Of a stretch of DNA of 64,000 bases, positions 26,456-34,716 are shown one piece after another. Positions within the stretch are counted from its first letter, which is position 1; the number at the start of each line of letters is the position of its first letter. Source of the stretch: CAVPGP01 sp963704025. GTDB lineage: Bacteria > Actinomycetota > Thermoleophilia > Gaiellales > Gaiellaceae. Position numbers and translations under genes: made by a program. The DNA lies in contig CAVPGP010000003.1 in the NCBI GenBank assembly GCA_963704025.1, positions 248,001 to 312,000 of the forward strand. Reading direction: 5' to 3'. The notes below the pieces were generated by a model. The model was not told where the DNA came from and did no database searches. It saw only the letters and a list, made by a program, of their open reading frames with translations.

Positions 26456-27945
26456 GCTCGAGCGCCAGCAGGACACCTCGCCTGTCCCCTCCGGCTGGGA
26501 CTACGCGCCGGCGCCGGAGTCGATGGACATCGTCCGGATCCGCGACCGCTACGGGCTCTTCGTCGGCGGAGAGTGGCTGGAGCCGCGCTCCGGCGAGTGG
26601 TACGCGACCATCGACCCCTCGACCGAGGAGCCGCTCGCCGAGGTCGCCCAAGCCGGAGAGGAGGATGTGGCCCTCGCCGTGGAGGCGGCGCGTGGTGCGT
26701 TCGAGGGCGTCTGGTCGAGGACGACCCCGGCCGAGCGGTCGAAGTACCTCTTCCGGATCGCGCGAATCCTCGCGGAGCGCTCGCGTGAGTTCGCGGTGCT
26801 CGAGTCGCTGAACGGCGGCAAGCCGATCAAGGAGTCGCGCGACGTGGACCTCCCGCTCGCCTCGGCGCACTTCTTCTACTACGCGGGCTGGGCGGACAAG
26901 CTCGAGTACGCCTTCCCGAACCGCAAGCCGCGCCCCGTGGGCGTCGCGGGCCAGATCATCCCCTGGAACTTCCCGCTCCTGATGCTGGCCTGGAAGGTCG
27001 CGCCCGGCGCTCGCCTGCGGGAACACGGTCGTCCTGAAGCCGGCCGAGACGACGCCGTTGACGGCGCTTCTCTTCTGCGAGGTTCTCCAGCAGGCCGAGG
27101 TGCCGGCGGGGGTCGTCAACATCGTCACGGGCGACGGCCGCACCGGAGCTGCGCTCGTCAAGGCCGACGTCGACAAGATCGCCTTCACGGGCTCGACCGA
27201 GGTCGGCAAGGCGATCCAGCGCGAGCTTGCCGGCACGGGCAAGAAGCTGACGCTCGAGCTCGGAGGCAAGGCGGCGAACATCGTCTTCGACGACGCCGCG
27301 CTCGACCAGGCCGTCGAGGGAATCGTCAACGGCATCTACTTCAACCAGGGCCACGTCTGCTGCGCCGGCTCGCGCCTCTTCGTCCAGGAGTCGATCTACG
27401 ACGAGACGGTCCGCAAGCTGAAGCGGCGCCTGACGACGCTGCGCGTCGGCGCGCCACTCGACAAGAACACCGACGTCGGGGCCATCAACTCGAAGCCGCA
27501 GCTCGAGAAGATCAGGGAGCTCGTCGCCGCCGGCGAGGAGGAGGGGGCGGAGATCTACCAGCCGCCGTGCCGGCTGCCTGAGAAGGGCTACTACTTCGCG
27601 CCGACGGTCTTCACGAACGTTGCGCAGAGCTATCGGATCGCACAGGAGGAGATCTTCGGGCCCGTGCTCTCGGTGCTGACGTTCCGCACGCCGGACGAGG
27701 CGGTTGAGAAGGCAAACAACACGCCGTACGGGCTCAGCGCCGGCGTCTGGACGGAGAAGGGATCGCGAATCCTCTCGATGGCCAGCCGGCTGCGCGCCGG
27801 TGTGGTGTGGGCCAACACGTACAACCGCTTCGATCCGGCGTCGCCGTTCGGCGGCTACAAGGAGTCGGGCTTCGGTCGCGAGGGCGGGCTGCACGGGCTC
27901 GAGCCGTACCTTGCGTTCGACGGGGCGGAGGCCAAGGGCGGCTGA
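26448..27945 (+). CDS. aldehyde dehydrogenase, full length (one frameshift)
   Basis: About 498 residues after one correction near 27005, where VAPALACGNTVVLKPAETTP is expected. NAD(P) binding is shown by IIPWNFPLLM and AFTGSTEVGKAI; the catalytic Glu is in LTLELGGKAANIVF and the catalytic Cys in NQGHVCCAGSRLFVQE. The C-terminus EEIFGPVLSVLTF and PFGGYKESGFGREGG is also canonical. The start is TTG at 26448, inside the last codons of deoC. Coupling to deoC suggests acetaldehyde from deoxyribose as substrate. Confidence 0.93.
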
Positions 27946-28742
27946 TGGCGCGGCTCCCGGTCAAGAAGACCTACAAGCTCTACGTCGGCGGCGCGTTCCC
28001 CCGCTCCGAGTCGGGGCGGACCTACGAGGCCGAGGGCCAGAACGTGGCCCGCGCCTCGCGGAAGGACCTACGCGACGCGGTCGTCGCGGCCCGGAAGGCG
28101 CAGTCCGGGTGGCAGGCCGCGACGGCCTACAACCGCGGCCAGGTGCTCTACCGGATCGCGGAGATGATGGAGTCGCGCGCGGCCGACCTCGCCGAGGCCT
28201 GCACCGGCCGGGACGAGGTCGACGCCGCAATCGACCGCTGGGTCTGGTACGCGGGCTGGGCAGACAAGCTCGCCCAGGTGCTCGGCGCGTCGAACCCGGT
28301 CGCCGGGCCCTACTTCAACTTCACTGTCCCCGAGCCGACCGGCGTCGTCGGCATCCTCGCGCCCGACGAGCCGCCGCTGCTCGGCCTCGTTTCGCGGCTC
28401 GCCCCGGCGATCGTCGGCGGCAACGCCGTCGTGGCCGTCGCCTCTGAGACGCGCCCGGTCGCGGCGGTCGAGCTGGCCGAGGCGCTCGCGACCTCCGATG
28501 TGCCGGGCGGGGTCGTCAACCTGCTCACCGGCTTCCGCTCGGAGCTGGCGCCGTGGCTCGCGTCGCACATGGACGTGAATGCGATCGACCTCACCGGCGC
28601 CGACGGGCTCGCGCCGGAGCTCGAGCGCGCGGCGGCCGACAACGTCAAGCGCGTCGTGCACGGGCTGGCAGACGGCCAGAGTGTGTGGGACATCTCGGCG
28701 TTCCTGGAGCTGAAGACCGTCTGGCACCCGATCGGCGTCTGA
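27945..28742 (+). CDS. half-length aldehyde dehydrogenase-like protein, no catalytic domain
   Basis: 265 residues covering only the N-terminal cofactor half of the family: KTYKLYVGGAFPRSESGRTY, AARKAQSGWQAATAYNRGQVL, IDRWVWYAGWADKLAQVLG and PEPTGVVGILAPDEPPLLGL. The region that should hold the catalytic Glu and Cys is absent; the protein ends after NVKRVVHGLADGQSVWDISAFL. The frame is intact, so this is a real short protein, not an indel product. It starts on the stop codon of the full-length enzyme (TGATG). A stabilising or regulatory subunit of that enzyme is a reasonable inference. Confidence 0.85.
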   Translation: MARLPVKKTYKLYVGGAFPRSESGRTYEAEGQNVARASRKDLRDAVVAARKAQSGWQAATAYNRGQVLYRIAEMMESRAADLAEACTGRDEVDAAIDRWVWYAGWADKLAQVLGASNPVAGPYFNFTVPEPTGVVGILAPDEPPLLGLVSRLAPAIVGGNAVVAVASETRPVAAVELAEALATSDVPGGVVNLLTGFRSELAPWLASHMDVNAIDLTGADGLAPELERAAADNVKRVVHGLADGQSVWDISAFLELKTVWHPIGV

Positions 28743-28765
28743 GCGTTTCGACGCCGTCGTCTCAG

Positions 28766-28816
28766 CTGTCCTCTTTCCGGCTGTCCCCTTGCGAGAAGTC
28801 CCTTTCTGACCTGTCC
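28766..28816 (+). repeat. 15-bp periodic CTGTCC array
   Basis: CTGTCC at 28766, CTGTCC at 28781, AAGTCC at 28796 and CTGTCC at 28811 lie exactly 15 bp apart, with related bases between them (for example CTCTTTCCGG). The same period and core occur on the opposite strand at 25099-25128. Confidence 0.5.
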
Positions 28817-28874
28817 GGAACGACCGCTCAAGGCGTACCCGGCCTCCTCCCCGCTGCGAGCCTTCCGCGCAATT

Positions 28875-28906
28875 CGCACATGTCTGTCACGCGTCTGTGA
28901 CGAAAG
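28875..28906 (+). repeat. dispersed GTCTG motif before the alpha/beta hydrolase
   Basis: CACATGTCTGTCACGCGTCTGTGACGAAAG contains the motif with an internal partial duplication: GTCTGTCACG and GTCTGTGACG. It lies 11-42 nt upstream of the hydrolase ATG and probably overlaps its promoter. Confidence 0.45.
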
Positions 28907-28916
28907 CCCCGGCTCG

Positions 28917-29558
28917 ATGACCGGCTCGCAGCGGCTGACCGTGCTCTGCCTGCACGGGCTGGGGCCGCGCGGCCCCAGCGCGTTCGAGGGCCTGCAAGCC
29001 GCCGTGGGGGACGAGCTCGACCTGCAGACGCCGCCCTTTCCGGGCTGGGAGGGCACGCCGACCGCAGCTCGCGAGGCATATCGCCCATCGGCGCTCGCGC
29101 GCTGGGCCGAGTCGCAGGCCGCCGGCACGTTTGCCCTTGTCGGCTTCTCCTGGGGCGGCACCGTCGGACTGCGCGTGGCGCCCGACCGCCTGCGGGCGCT
29201 CGGGCTGATCGACGTCGGCTACCAGTCGCGCGACGACGCGCCGCAGAGCTACGAGCAGCTGCTCGCCCGGCACGCGGACGCCGGCTTCGCGCCGCCCGAG
29301 GCGGTCGCGTCCGCGCTCGAGGGCATCGCGCTGGAGCCCGACGCCGGCGCACTGGCGTGCGTCCGCGACATCCCGGTGCTGCTCCTCGCGGCAACCGTGC
29401 CGTATGTCGAGCGCCGCGCGGCCGACGTCGAGCGCTTTCGCGAGACGCTGCCGGAGGCCGAGGTGCACCTGGTCGAAGGCGCGGAGCACGACGTGCTCGG
29501 CACCGCCCCGGGCGAGGCGATCCCGCTGCTGACGGACTTCCTTCGGCGGCACGCGTAG
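28917..29558 (+). CDS. alpha/beta hydrolase
   Basis: 213 residues. LTVLCLHGLGPRG is the oxyanion-hole strand-loop, LVGFSWGGTVGLRVA contains the nucleophile elbow with Ser, and the C-terminal VEGAEHDVLG supplies the catalytic His; the acid residue is not certain (a candidate is DVGYQSRDD). No signal peptide. Substrate unknown: esterase, lipase or peptidase-like are all possible. It follows the repeat-rich gap after the aldehyde dehydrogenases. Confidence 0.75.
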   Translation: MTGSQRLTVLCLHGLGPRGPSAFEGLQAAVGDELDLQTPPFPGWEGTPTAAREAYRPSALARWAESQAAGTFALVGFSWGGTVGLRVAPDRLRALGLIDVGYQSRDDAPQSYEQLLARHADAGFAPPEAVASALEGIALEPDAGALACVRDIPVLLLAATVPYVERRAADVERFRETLPEAEVHLVEGAEHDVLGTAPGEAIPLLTDFLRRHA

Positions 29559-29574
29559 CGTCCGCCTCGGCCGC

Positions 29575-29793
29575 CCTCGAGAAGCTTCGCCGGGGCGACC
29601 TCGGCGTACGCGTCCTCGATCACGCCTTCGACCGCGTCCCACTCGAGCCCGCTGTCGAGCCGCACGCCGACCCAGCCGCGGTGCCCCACGTGGGGCGGCA
29701 CCCGTGGCTCGGGCGCTCGCTCACCTCGGGGGAGCGAAGGCAGAGCTCACGCACTCGCGCCAGCACGCGCGCCCGCTCCGACGGGTCGACCAT
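29575..29793 (-). pseudogene. MmcQ/YjbR-family gene with an internal deletion
   Basis: The ATG at 29791-29793 begins MVDPSERARVLARVRELCL ... EVSERPSHG, the normal N-terminus of this DNA-binding-like fold. The text then jumps, in another frame, to PPHVGHRGWVGVRLDSG and AVEGVIEDAYAEVAPAKLL, the normal C-terminus. Roughly 50 residues between SHG and PPHVG are missing and the frames do not match, so a working protein is unlikely unless the assembly lost a segment here. No stop codon follows at the usual place. Confidence 0.5.
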
Positions 29794-29795
29794 CG

Positions 29796-30410
29796 TTAGC
29801 GAAGTGGAGGCGGCGGTGGCGGCGGAGCGGGCGCGGGCAGCCTCGGCCTCGCGCGCTCGGACGCGCCCGGCGTCCGAACGTCGACGCCGCCGATCGCACA
29901 GAAGCCGGTGATCCGGATCAGCGGCGCGCCCGGCCCGGGCGGTGCGCCGAGGCGCACGTCCGTTCCGCCGATCAGCGAGATCAGCTCGACGGAGACGTCG
30001 ACCCCCTCCGGGACGATCACGTCCACGCCGCCGATCAGCGCGAAGCAGCGGATCTCGAGCTCGTGCCCGATCAGCTCCGCGTCCCGGAGGTCGATGTCCG
30101 CGCCGCCGATCACGCTCGCGATCGTCAGGGTGCCCTCGACGCGGAACCGGCCGCGCAGCTCCACGCCGCCGAGGATCGCGATCGCGGTGCGCCGCAGGGT
30201 GCGCGGGGCCGGACGCAAGAGAGGGAGGTCGGCGGTCAGCGCCTCGAGCTCGCCGAGGCTGGTAGCGGCGTAGGCGGCGTCCAGCCGCTTGGTCAGCTCG
30301 TCGAGCGTCAGCCGCCCGTCTGCGGCGGCGTCGCTCAGCGTCCGCGCGGTCTGCTCCCGCTCCTCGTCGGACGCTCGGACGTCGGGCGGCTCGGGACCCA
30401 TGCGCCGCAT
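29796..30410 (-). CDS. DUF1707 SHOCT-like protein with a LiaF-type C-terminal domain
   Basis: 204 residues. The N-terminal DUF1707 block reads VRASDEEREQTARTLSDAAADG ... LDELTKRLDAAYAATSLGELEALTADLP. The C-terminal half is a parallel beta-helix-like repeat with Gly-Gly turns (AILGGVELRGRF, SVIGGADIDLRDAEL, ALIGGVDVIVPEGVD, SLIGGTDVRLGAP, CAIGGVDVRTPG), as in the cell-wall-active-antibiotic response protein LiaF. It ends in a polyproline tail. No membrane helix lies between the two parts, unusual for this class. Divergent from the gene at 30430; a role in envelope stress is inference. Confidence 0.75.
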   Translation of the reverse strand: MRRMGPEPPDVRASDEEREQTARTLSDAAADGRLTLDELTKRLDAAYAATSLGELEALTADLPLLRPAPRTLRRTAIAILGGVELRGRFRVEGTLTIASVIGGADIDLRDAELIGHELEIRCFALIGGVDVIVPEGVDVSVELISLIGGTDVRLGAPPGPGAPLIRITGFCAIGGVDVRTPGASERARPRLPAPAPPPPPPPLR

Positions 30411-30429
30411 TGTCTACGATCTCTCCTCT

Positions 30430-31017
30430 GTGACCGGGACACGCCGTCTCAGTCAGGCAATCGCCGAGGGCGACGGGATCTCCCTGATCGTCCACGTCGA
30501 CGACCTCGACGGCGCCCGCGAGGCGGAGGCGCAGCGCGCCGAGGGGCTGGCGATCTCCACACCCGTCAAGGGTCTCCGCGACGCGGTCAGCCTGCCGGTC
30601 TTCTGGGCGGCGGCCGGCGGACCGAACGACGCACACGCGTCGGGCGCCGACGCCTGGCGGCTGCCGGTCGAGCTCTACGAGGACGAGGGCGCACTCGTCG
30701 AGGTGCACGACCGCGCGACGTCACTCGGGCTCGAGTGCGTCGTGGAGGTGCGGGACGAGGACGAGCTCCAGCTCGCCCTCGACCACATCGACCCGGAGAT
30801 CTTCCTGCTGGCCCCCCATCCCGACGAGGACGACGAGGCGCTCGACCAGGTGCTCGCACTGCTCCCGGACGTGCCCGCCGGAAAGCTCGCGATCGCCGAG
30901 GTGCCGGTCCGCGACCGCGACGAGGTCTTCTCGCTCGAGCGGGCCGGGATCGACGCTGTGCTGGTGCCGCCCGGCCACGTGGGCGACCTCGTCGGTGGCG
31001 TCCCTCCCGAAGTCTGA
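30430..31017 (+). CDS. indole-3-glycerol-phosphate-synthase-like barrel protein, not a canonical TrpC
   Basis: 195 residues. GISLIVHVDDLDGAREAEAQ, LGLECVVEVRDEDELQLALDHID and KLAIAEVPVRDRDEVFSLERAGIDAVLV resemble strands 4-8 of TrpC, where the same positions carry VEVHD, AES and GAxAVLVG. The substrate-binding N-terminal region and the catalytic lysines of TrpC are absent, so enzymatic activity as TrpC is unlikely. TACGAT (30415-30420) nine nt before the GTG suggests a leaderless start; an upstream in-frame ATG at 30400 would add ten residues. It overlaps the next gene. Confidence 0.6.
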   Translation: MTGTRRLSQAIAEGDGISLIVHVDDLDGAREAEAQRAEGLAISTPVKGLRDAVSLPVFWAAAGGPNDAHASGADAWRLPVELYEDEGALVEVHDRATSLGLECVVEVRDEDELQLALDHIDPEIFLLAPHPDEDDEALDQVLALLPDVPAGKLAIAEVPVRDRDEVFSLERAGIDAVLVPPGHVGDLVGGVPPEV

Positions 31018-32395
31018 GCGGCGCTGGGGCGGGCCCTACATGGGCCTCGCGCTCCTGCTGCTCGTCGCCGCCGCACTCCGCCTCGTCGGCATCCGCAACG
31101 GGCTGCCGTTCCCGCTCCTGAACCCGGACGAGCGGACGATCGTCACCGCCGGCTGGAAAATGGTCCACGGCGGCGGGCTCGACCCCGGCCGCTACGACTA
31201 CCCGTCGCTCCTGATGGAGCTCGTGGCGCCGCTGCAGGCCTGGCACGGAGCCCCGTGGTACCTCGGCGGCCGGATCGTCGCCGTCCTGCTCGGACTGGGC
31301 GGCGTCGCGGCCGCCTGGTGGCTCGGGCGCGTCGCGTACGGCGACGTGGCCGCCTTCGTCGCCGGCGCGGCGACCGCCGTCGCGACGACGCACGTCGCGT
31401 ACTCGCGCACGGCCGTCACCGACGTGCCGTTGACGTTGGGAGTGACCGTCGCCCTCGCGCTGATGATCGCCGGCAGGCTGGAGCTCGCCGGCGCGGCCGC
31501 GGGACTCGCGGCCGCGTTCAAGTACCCAGGCGCCATCGTGCTCGTGCCGCTCGTGGTGGTGGCCTGGGGGACGTGGCGCCGCCTGGCCGCGGCGCTCGCG
31601 CTGGCGGTCGTCTCCTTCGCAATCGCGACTCCGTTCGTCGTCGTGCACGCCGGACGCGCCTGGGCGGACTTCAGCGAGGTCTCGCGCATCGCGCGCCGCG
31701 GCTGGCTCGGCTTCGAGCACGATCCGCCCGCGGTCGTCGCCTTCGCCGAGCGGCTCTGGGACGGCCTAGGCCCGGCGCTGCTGATCGGGATCGCCGGGCT
31801 CGTCGCCGCGCTCCTCGTGCGCCGTCGCGCTGACCTCGCGCTCGCCTCGTTCGCGCTCGCCTGGTACGCGTCGCTCTTGCCCGTCCGGGCACACCACGAT
31901 CGCTACACGCTGCCGCTCGTGCCGGTTCTCGGTGCGCTCGCGGGCCGCTTCCGCTCGCTCGCGCCGGTGACGCTGCTTCTGCTCGTCGTGCCGCTCGTGT
32001 GGTCGGTGCGGGACGCGGCGACGCTGACCAGGGAGGACACCCGGATCGCCGCGCGCGACTGGATCCTCGCCAACGTTCCGCAGGGGACGAAGGTCGCCGC
32101 GGATCCGTCCACGGCGGGGCTCCCCGCGGGCTACCACCTGCTGCCGCTCGCGCTGCCCGGCCCCGGCCGGCCGTTCGACCCGCACCGGGACATCGTGCGG
32201 CTCCGCCTCGACGGCGTCCGCTATGTCGTCCTCACCGGCGCGGTCGAGGATCGGGTGCTCGCCGCCCGCGACCGGTACCCGCGCGAGGTGCGCTTCACGA
32301 AGCAGCTGGCGGCGGAGGGCGACCGCCTCTACCGGACGCCGCGGGGCACGAGGCTCTCGGGGCCCTGGGTCGCCGTCTACCGTATCGACGGATGA
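30995..32395 (+). CDS. GT39-like membrane glycosyltransferase (dolichyl-phosphate-mannose type)
   Basis: 466 residues, about ten membrane helices. The N-terminal RLVGIRNGLPFPLLNPDERTIV carries an acidic pair in the first extracytoplasmic loop, as in GT-C enzymes; YDYPSLLMELVAPLQAW and VAYSRTAVTDVPLT follow, and the soluble C-terminal part (ARDWILANVPQGTKVAADPS) is predicted outside the membrane. Such enzymes transfer a sugar from a polyprenyl-phosphate donor to a protein or lipid. Starts within the TrpC-like gene and ends four nt into the next, so it is part of an operon. Confidence 0.75.
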   Translation: MASLPKSERRWGGPYMGLALLLLVAAALRLVGIRNGLPFPLLNPDERTIVTAGWKMVHGGGLDPGRYDYPSLLMELVAPLQAWHGAPWYLGGRIVAVLLGLGGVAAAWWLGRVAYGDVAAFVAGAATAVATTHVAYSRTAVTDVPLTLGVTVALALMIAGRLELAGAAAGLAAAFKYPGAIVLVPLVVVAWGTWRRLAAALALAVVSFAIATPFVVVHAGRAWADFSEVSRIARRGWLGFEHDPPAVVAFAERLWDGLGPALLIGIAGLVAALLVRRRADLALASFALAWYASLLPVRAHHDRYTLPLVPVLGALAGRFRSLAPVTLLLLVVPLVWSVRDAATLTREDTRIAARDWILANVPQGTKVAADPSTAGLPAGYHLLPLALPGPGRPFDPHRDIVRLRLDGVRYVVLTGAVEDRVLAARDRYPREVRFTKQLAAEGDRLYRTPRGTRLSGPWVAVYRIDG

Positions 32396-34002
32396 GACCC
32401 AGTCCCGGCAAGCCGGGCCTCGCCGTCGCCGTGGCCGTTTTCGTGTCCGGTGCGGCGCTGCTCTCCGTCGAGATCGCCGCCAGCCGGGTCGTCGCGCCCT
32501 TCTTCGGCAACTCGCTCTTCGTCTGGGGTGCGCTGATCGGCGTCGTCCTGACCGGGCTCGCGCTCGGGTACTGGCTCGGCGGCGTGCTCGGCGACCGCTT
32601 CCCGTCACTCTGGCTCCTGCTCGCGGTGATCGCCGCGGCGGCCACGGCGGTCCTCGCGATCCCCGCGATCGACGGGCCCGTGCTGCGCACGATCGTCCGC
32701 TGGGACCCCGGCCCCCGGGCCGACCCGCTGCTTGCCGCCGTGGCGCTCTTCGGGGTGCCCAGCGTCCTCTTCGCCACCGTCTCGCCGATCGCGGTACGGC
32801 TCAGCGCGGACGAGCTCTCGCGGCTGGGGCGGACCGCCGGGCGGCTGTTCGCGATCTCGACGGCAGGCTCGATCGCCGGCACGTTCGCCACCGCGTTCTG
32901 GCTGATCCCGTCGCTCGGAACGACGGAGCTCCTCGGCCTGATCGCGGCGACATGCTTCGCGACGGTGGCGCTCGTCGCCGGCTCGCTGCGGCTCCTTGCG
33001 CCCGCCGCGCTCGCCCTGGCGGCGGCGGTGGGCGCTGTGCTGGCGGCGAACGCGCTCGCACCGGCCGGCGGCCGCCTCGCCGGCGCGGAGGCGCAGAACT
33101 GGTCGCCGGTCTACCGCCTGCGCGGCGAGGCGGCCGGGCCGCGGGCGAGCCAGGAGGGCTTCCGCGTCCGCTTCACGAAGGACACGCAGTACCACCGGCT
33201 CGCCGTCGTCGACGACGCCGACACGCGCTTCCTCCGCTTCGACAGCTCCTTCCAGAGCGGCATGTTCCTCGGTCGGCCGTACGCGACGCGGTTCGCGTAC
33301 ACGGACTTCTTCGAGCTCGGCCTCGCCTACCGGCCGGAAACCCGCTCGGTGCTCTTCCTCGGTCTCGGCGGCGGCTCCGCGCCGAAGCGGATCTGGCGTG
33401 ACTTCCCCGAGGCGCGGTCGCAGGTGGTCGAGCTCGACCCGGTCGTCGCGCAGGTCGCGCGACGCTGGTTCGCACTGCCCCGGTCGCCGCGCCTCCGGGT
33501 CGCCGTCGACGACGCGCGCATCTGGATCGATCGCCACGACGAGCGCTTCGACCTCGCCGTGGTCGACACGTTCTTCTCCGACGGGATCCCGTTCCACCTG
33601 ACGACGCGGGAGTTCGTCGAGCGCCTGCACAGCCGCCTCCAGCCGGGCGGCGTCGTGCTCGTCAACGTGATCGGCGCGCTCGAGGGCAGCCAATCGAAGC
33701 TCCTCCGCTCCCTCTACCGCACGTACCGAGAGGTGTTCCCGACGGTGGTCCTGCATCCCGTCTGGCTCAAAGGCGGGCAGAGCCCGACCGAGGTTCGCAA
33801 TGTCATCCTGGTGGCGACGGACGGCCCCGCGCCCTCGACGGAGTTCCTGCTCGAGCGCTGGCACGACATCCGCGCGCGGCACCCGCAGGCAGCCGACCTG
33901 ACGGCCGCGATCCGGGGTCGCTGGGAGCAGCCGGTGCGGGTCGACGACGTGCCGACGCTGACGGACGACTATGCGCCGACAGACGCGCTGCTTCTGAACT
34001 GA
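32392..34002 (+). CDS. membrane-fused spermidine-synthase-like protein
   Basis: 536 residues. The N-terminal half is a multi-helix membrane domain (SGAALLSVEIAASRVVAPFFG, GTATAGSIAGTFATAFWLIP-like region). The C-terminal half is an aminopropyltransferase fold: YHRLAVVDDADTRFLRFDSS, VLFLGLGGGSAPKRIW (nucleotide site), VVELDPVVAQVARRWF, VAVDDARIWIDRHDERFDLAVVDTF. The catalytic Asp of true spermidine synthases lies in a DxxD region; here DTFFSDGIPFHLTT is seen, so a polyamine substrate is uncertain. Membrane-fused versions are common and of unknown role. Confidence 0.8.
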   Translation: MRPSPGKPGLAVAVAVFVSGAALLSVEIAASRVVAPFFGNSLFVWGALIGVVLTGLALGYWLGGVLGDRFPSLWLLLAVIAAAATAVLAIPAIDGPVLRTIVRWDPGPRADPLLAAVALFGVPSVLFATVSPIAVRLSADELSRLGRTAGRLFAISTAGSIAGTFATAFWLIPSLGTTELLGLIAATCFATVALVAGSLRLLAPAALALAAAVGAVLAANALAPAGGRLAGAEAQNWSPVYRLRGEAAGPRASQEGFRVRFTKDTQYHRLAVVDDADTRFLRFDSSFQSGMFLGRPYATRFAYTDFFELGLAYRPETRSVLFLGLGGGSAPKRIWRDFPEARSQVVELDPVVAQVARRWFALPRSPRLRVAVDDARIWIDRHDERFDLAVVDTFFSDGIPFHLTTREFVERLHSRLQPGGVVLVNVIGALEGSQSKLLRSLYRTYREVFPTVVLHPVWLKGGQSPTEVRNVILVATDGPAPSTEFLLERWHDIRARHPQAADLTAAIRGRWEQPVRVDDVPTLTDDYAPTDALLLN

Positions 34003-34054
34003 TAGCCCGGATGGGGCAGGCTGCATGCGGCGGGCTGCCGCTACCCTTTCCGCC

Positions 34055-34708
34055 GTGACCCGGCTCGTCACCGTGCTCGCGCTCGCGGCAGCCTGCACGC
34101 TGCTCGCCTCCGGCTGCGGTGGCGGCGGCGCGAACCAGGCCGACACAGCGTCGCAGGCGACGGCTGCACCCGTGAGCGCGACGTGCCCGAAGGCGTGGCT
34201 CGCGAGCTGGCAGCGGCTCGCGGACCGCATCGGCGCGCCGGTGTACTGCTCAGGCTGGCTGCCCGACCCGTTGACCGGCCTGATCGGCGGCCGCTGGAAC
34301 AACATCGACTCGGTCGACAAGGACCGGAGCTACCTCGAGAGCTTCGTCTGGCAGGAGACCGGGCCGGGCCTGGCCGGCGGCGAGCTGCACGTCAACCTCC
34401 GCGGCTACCCCGGCAGGACGAAGATCCCGACCTGCAAGACCGTCGACGTCAACGGCAAAATCGTCACCCGCGGCACGACGCCCTGCTTCGCCGACCCCCG
34501 TGGGACGAAGATGATCGCCGGCAAGCGGGCGACCGTCTACACGGTGAACCAGGACGCCGACCAGTGGCACGTCCTCTATGCCTGGCACCACGACGGCTCG
34601 CTCTACACGCTCAGCGAGCACGTCGCGCCGCCGCTCACGTACCGCAAGGTCGTCGCCAACCTCGATCGCATGATGCGCTCGCTCGCCCTCGTCGAGCCGC
34701 AGGCCTAG
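34055..34708 (+). CDS. secreted lipoprotein, unknown function
   Basis: 217 residues. The lipobox is LLASGC after a hydrophobic stretch (TRLVTVLALAAACT), so the protein should be acylated at Cys. The mature part contains four further Cys (TCPKAW, VYCSGWLPD, IPTCKTVD, TPCFADP) that may form disulfides and ends with a domain reading VNQDADQWHVLYAWHHDGSLY. GTG at 34055 has TACCCT seven nt upstream (34042-34047), so I prefer it to an ATG at 34025. It precedes the Dyp-like protein by eight nt and probably belongs to its operon. Confidence 0.7.
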   Translation: MTRLVTVLALAAACTLLASGCGGGGANQADTASQATAAPVSATCPKAWLASWQRLADRIGAPVYCSGWLPDPLTGLIGGRWNNIDSVDKDRSYLESFVWQETGPGLAGGELHVNLRGYPGRTKIPTCKTVDVNGKIVTRGTTPCFADPRGTKMIAGKRATVYTVNQDADQWHVLYAWHHDGSLYTLSEHVAPPLTYRKVVANLDRMMRSLALVEPQA

Positions 34709-34716
34709 ACGGAGCC

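Noticed and set aside
25003..28906. Insertion sequence or transposon around the deoC block
   Set aside because: No transposase or target-site duplication is visible; only short mirrored repeats are present, so it is listed as a finding and not as a mobile element.
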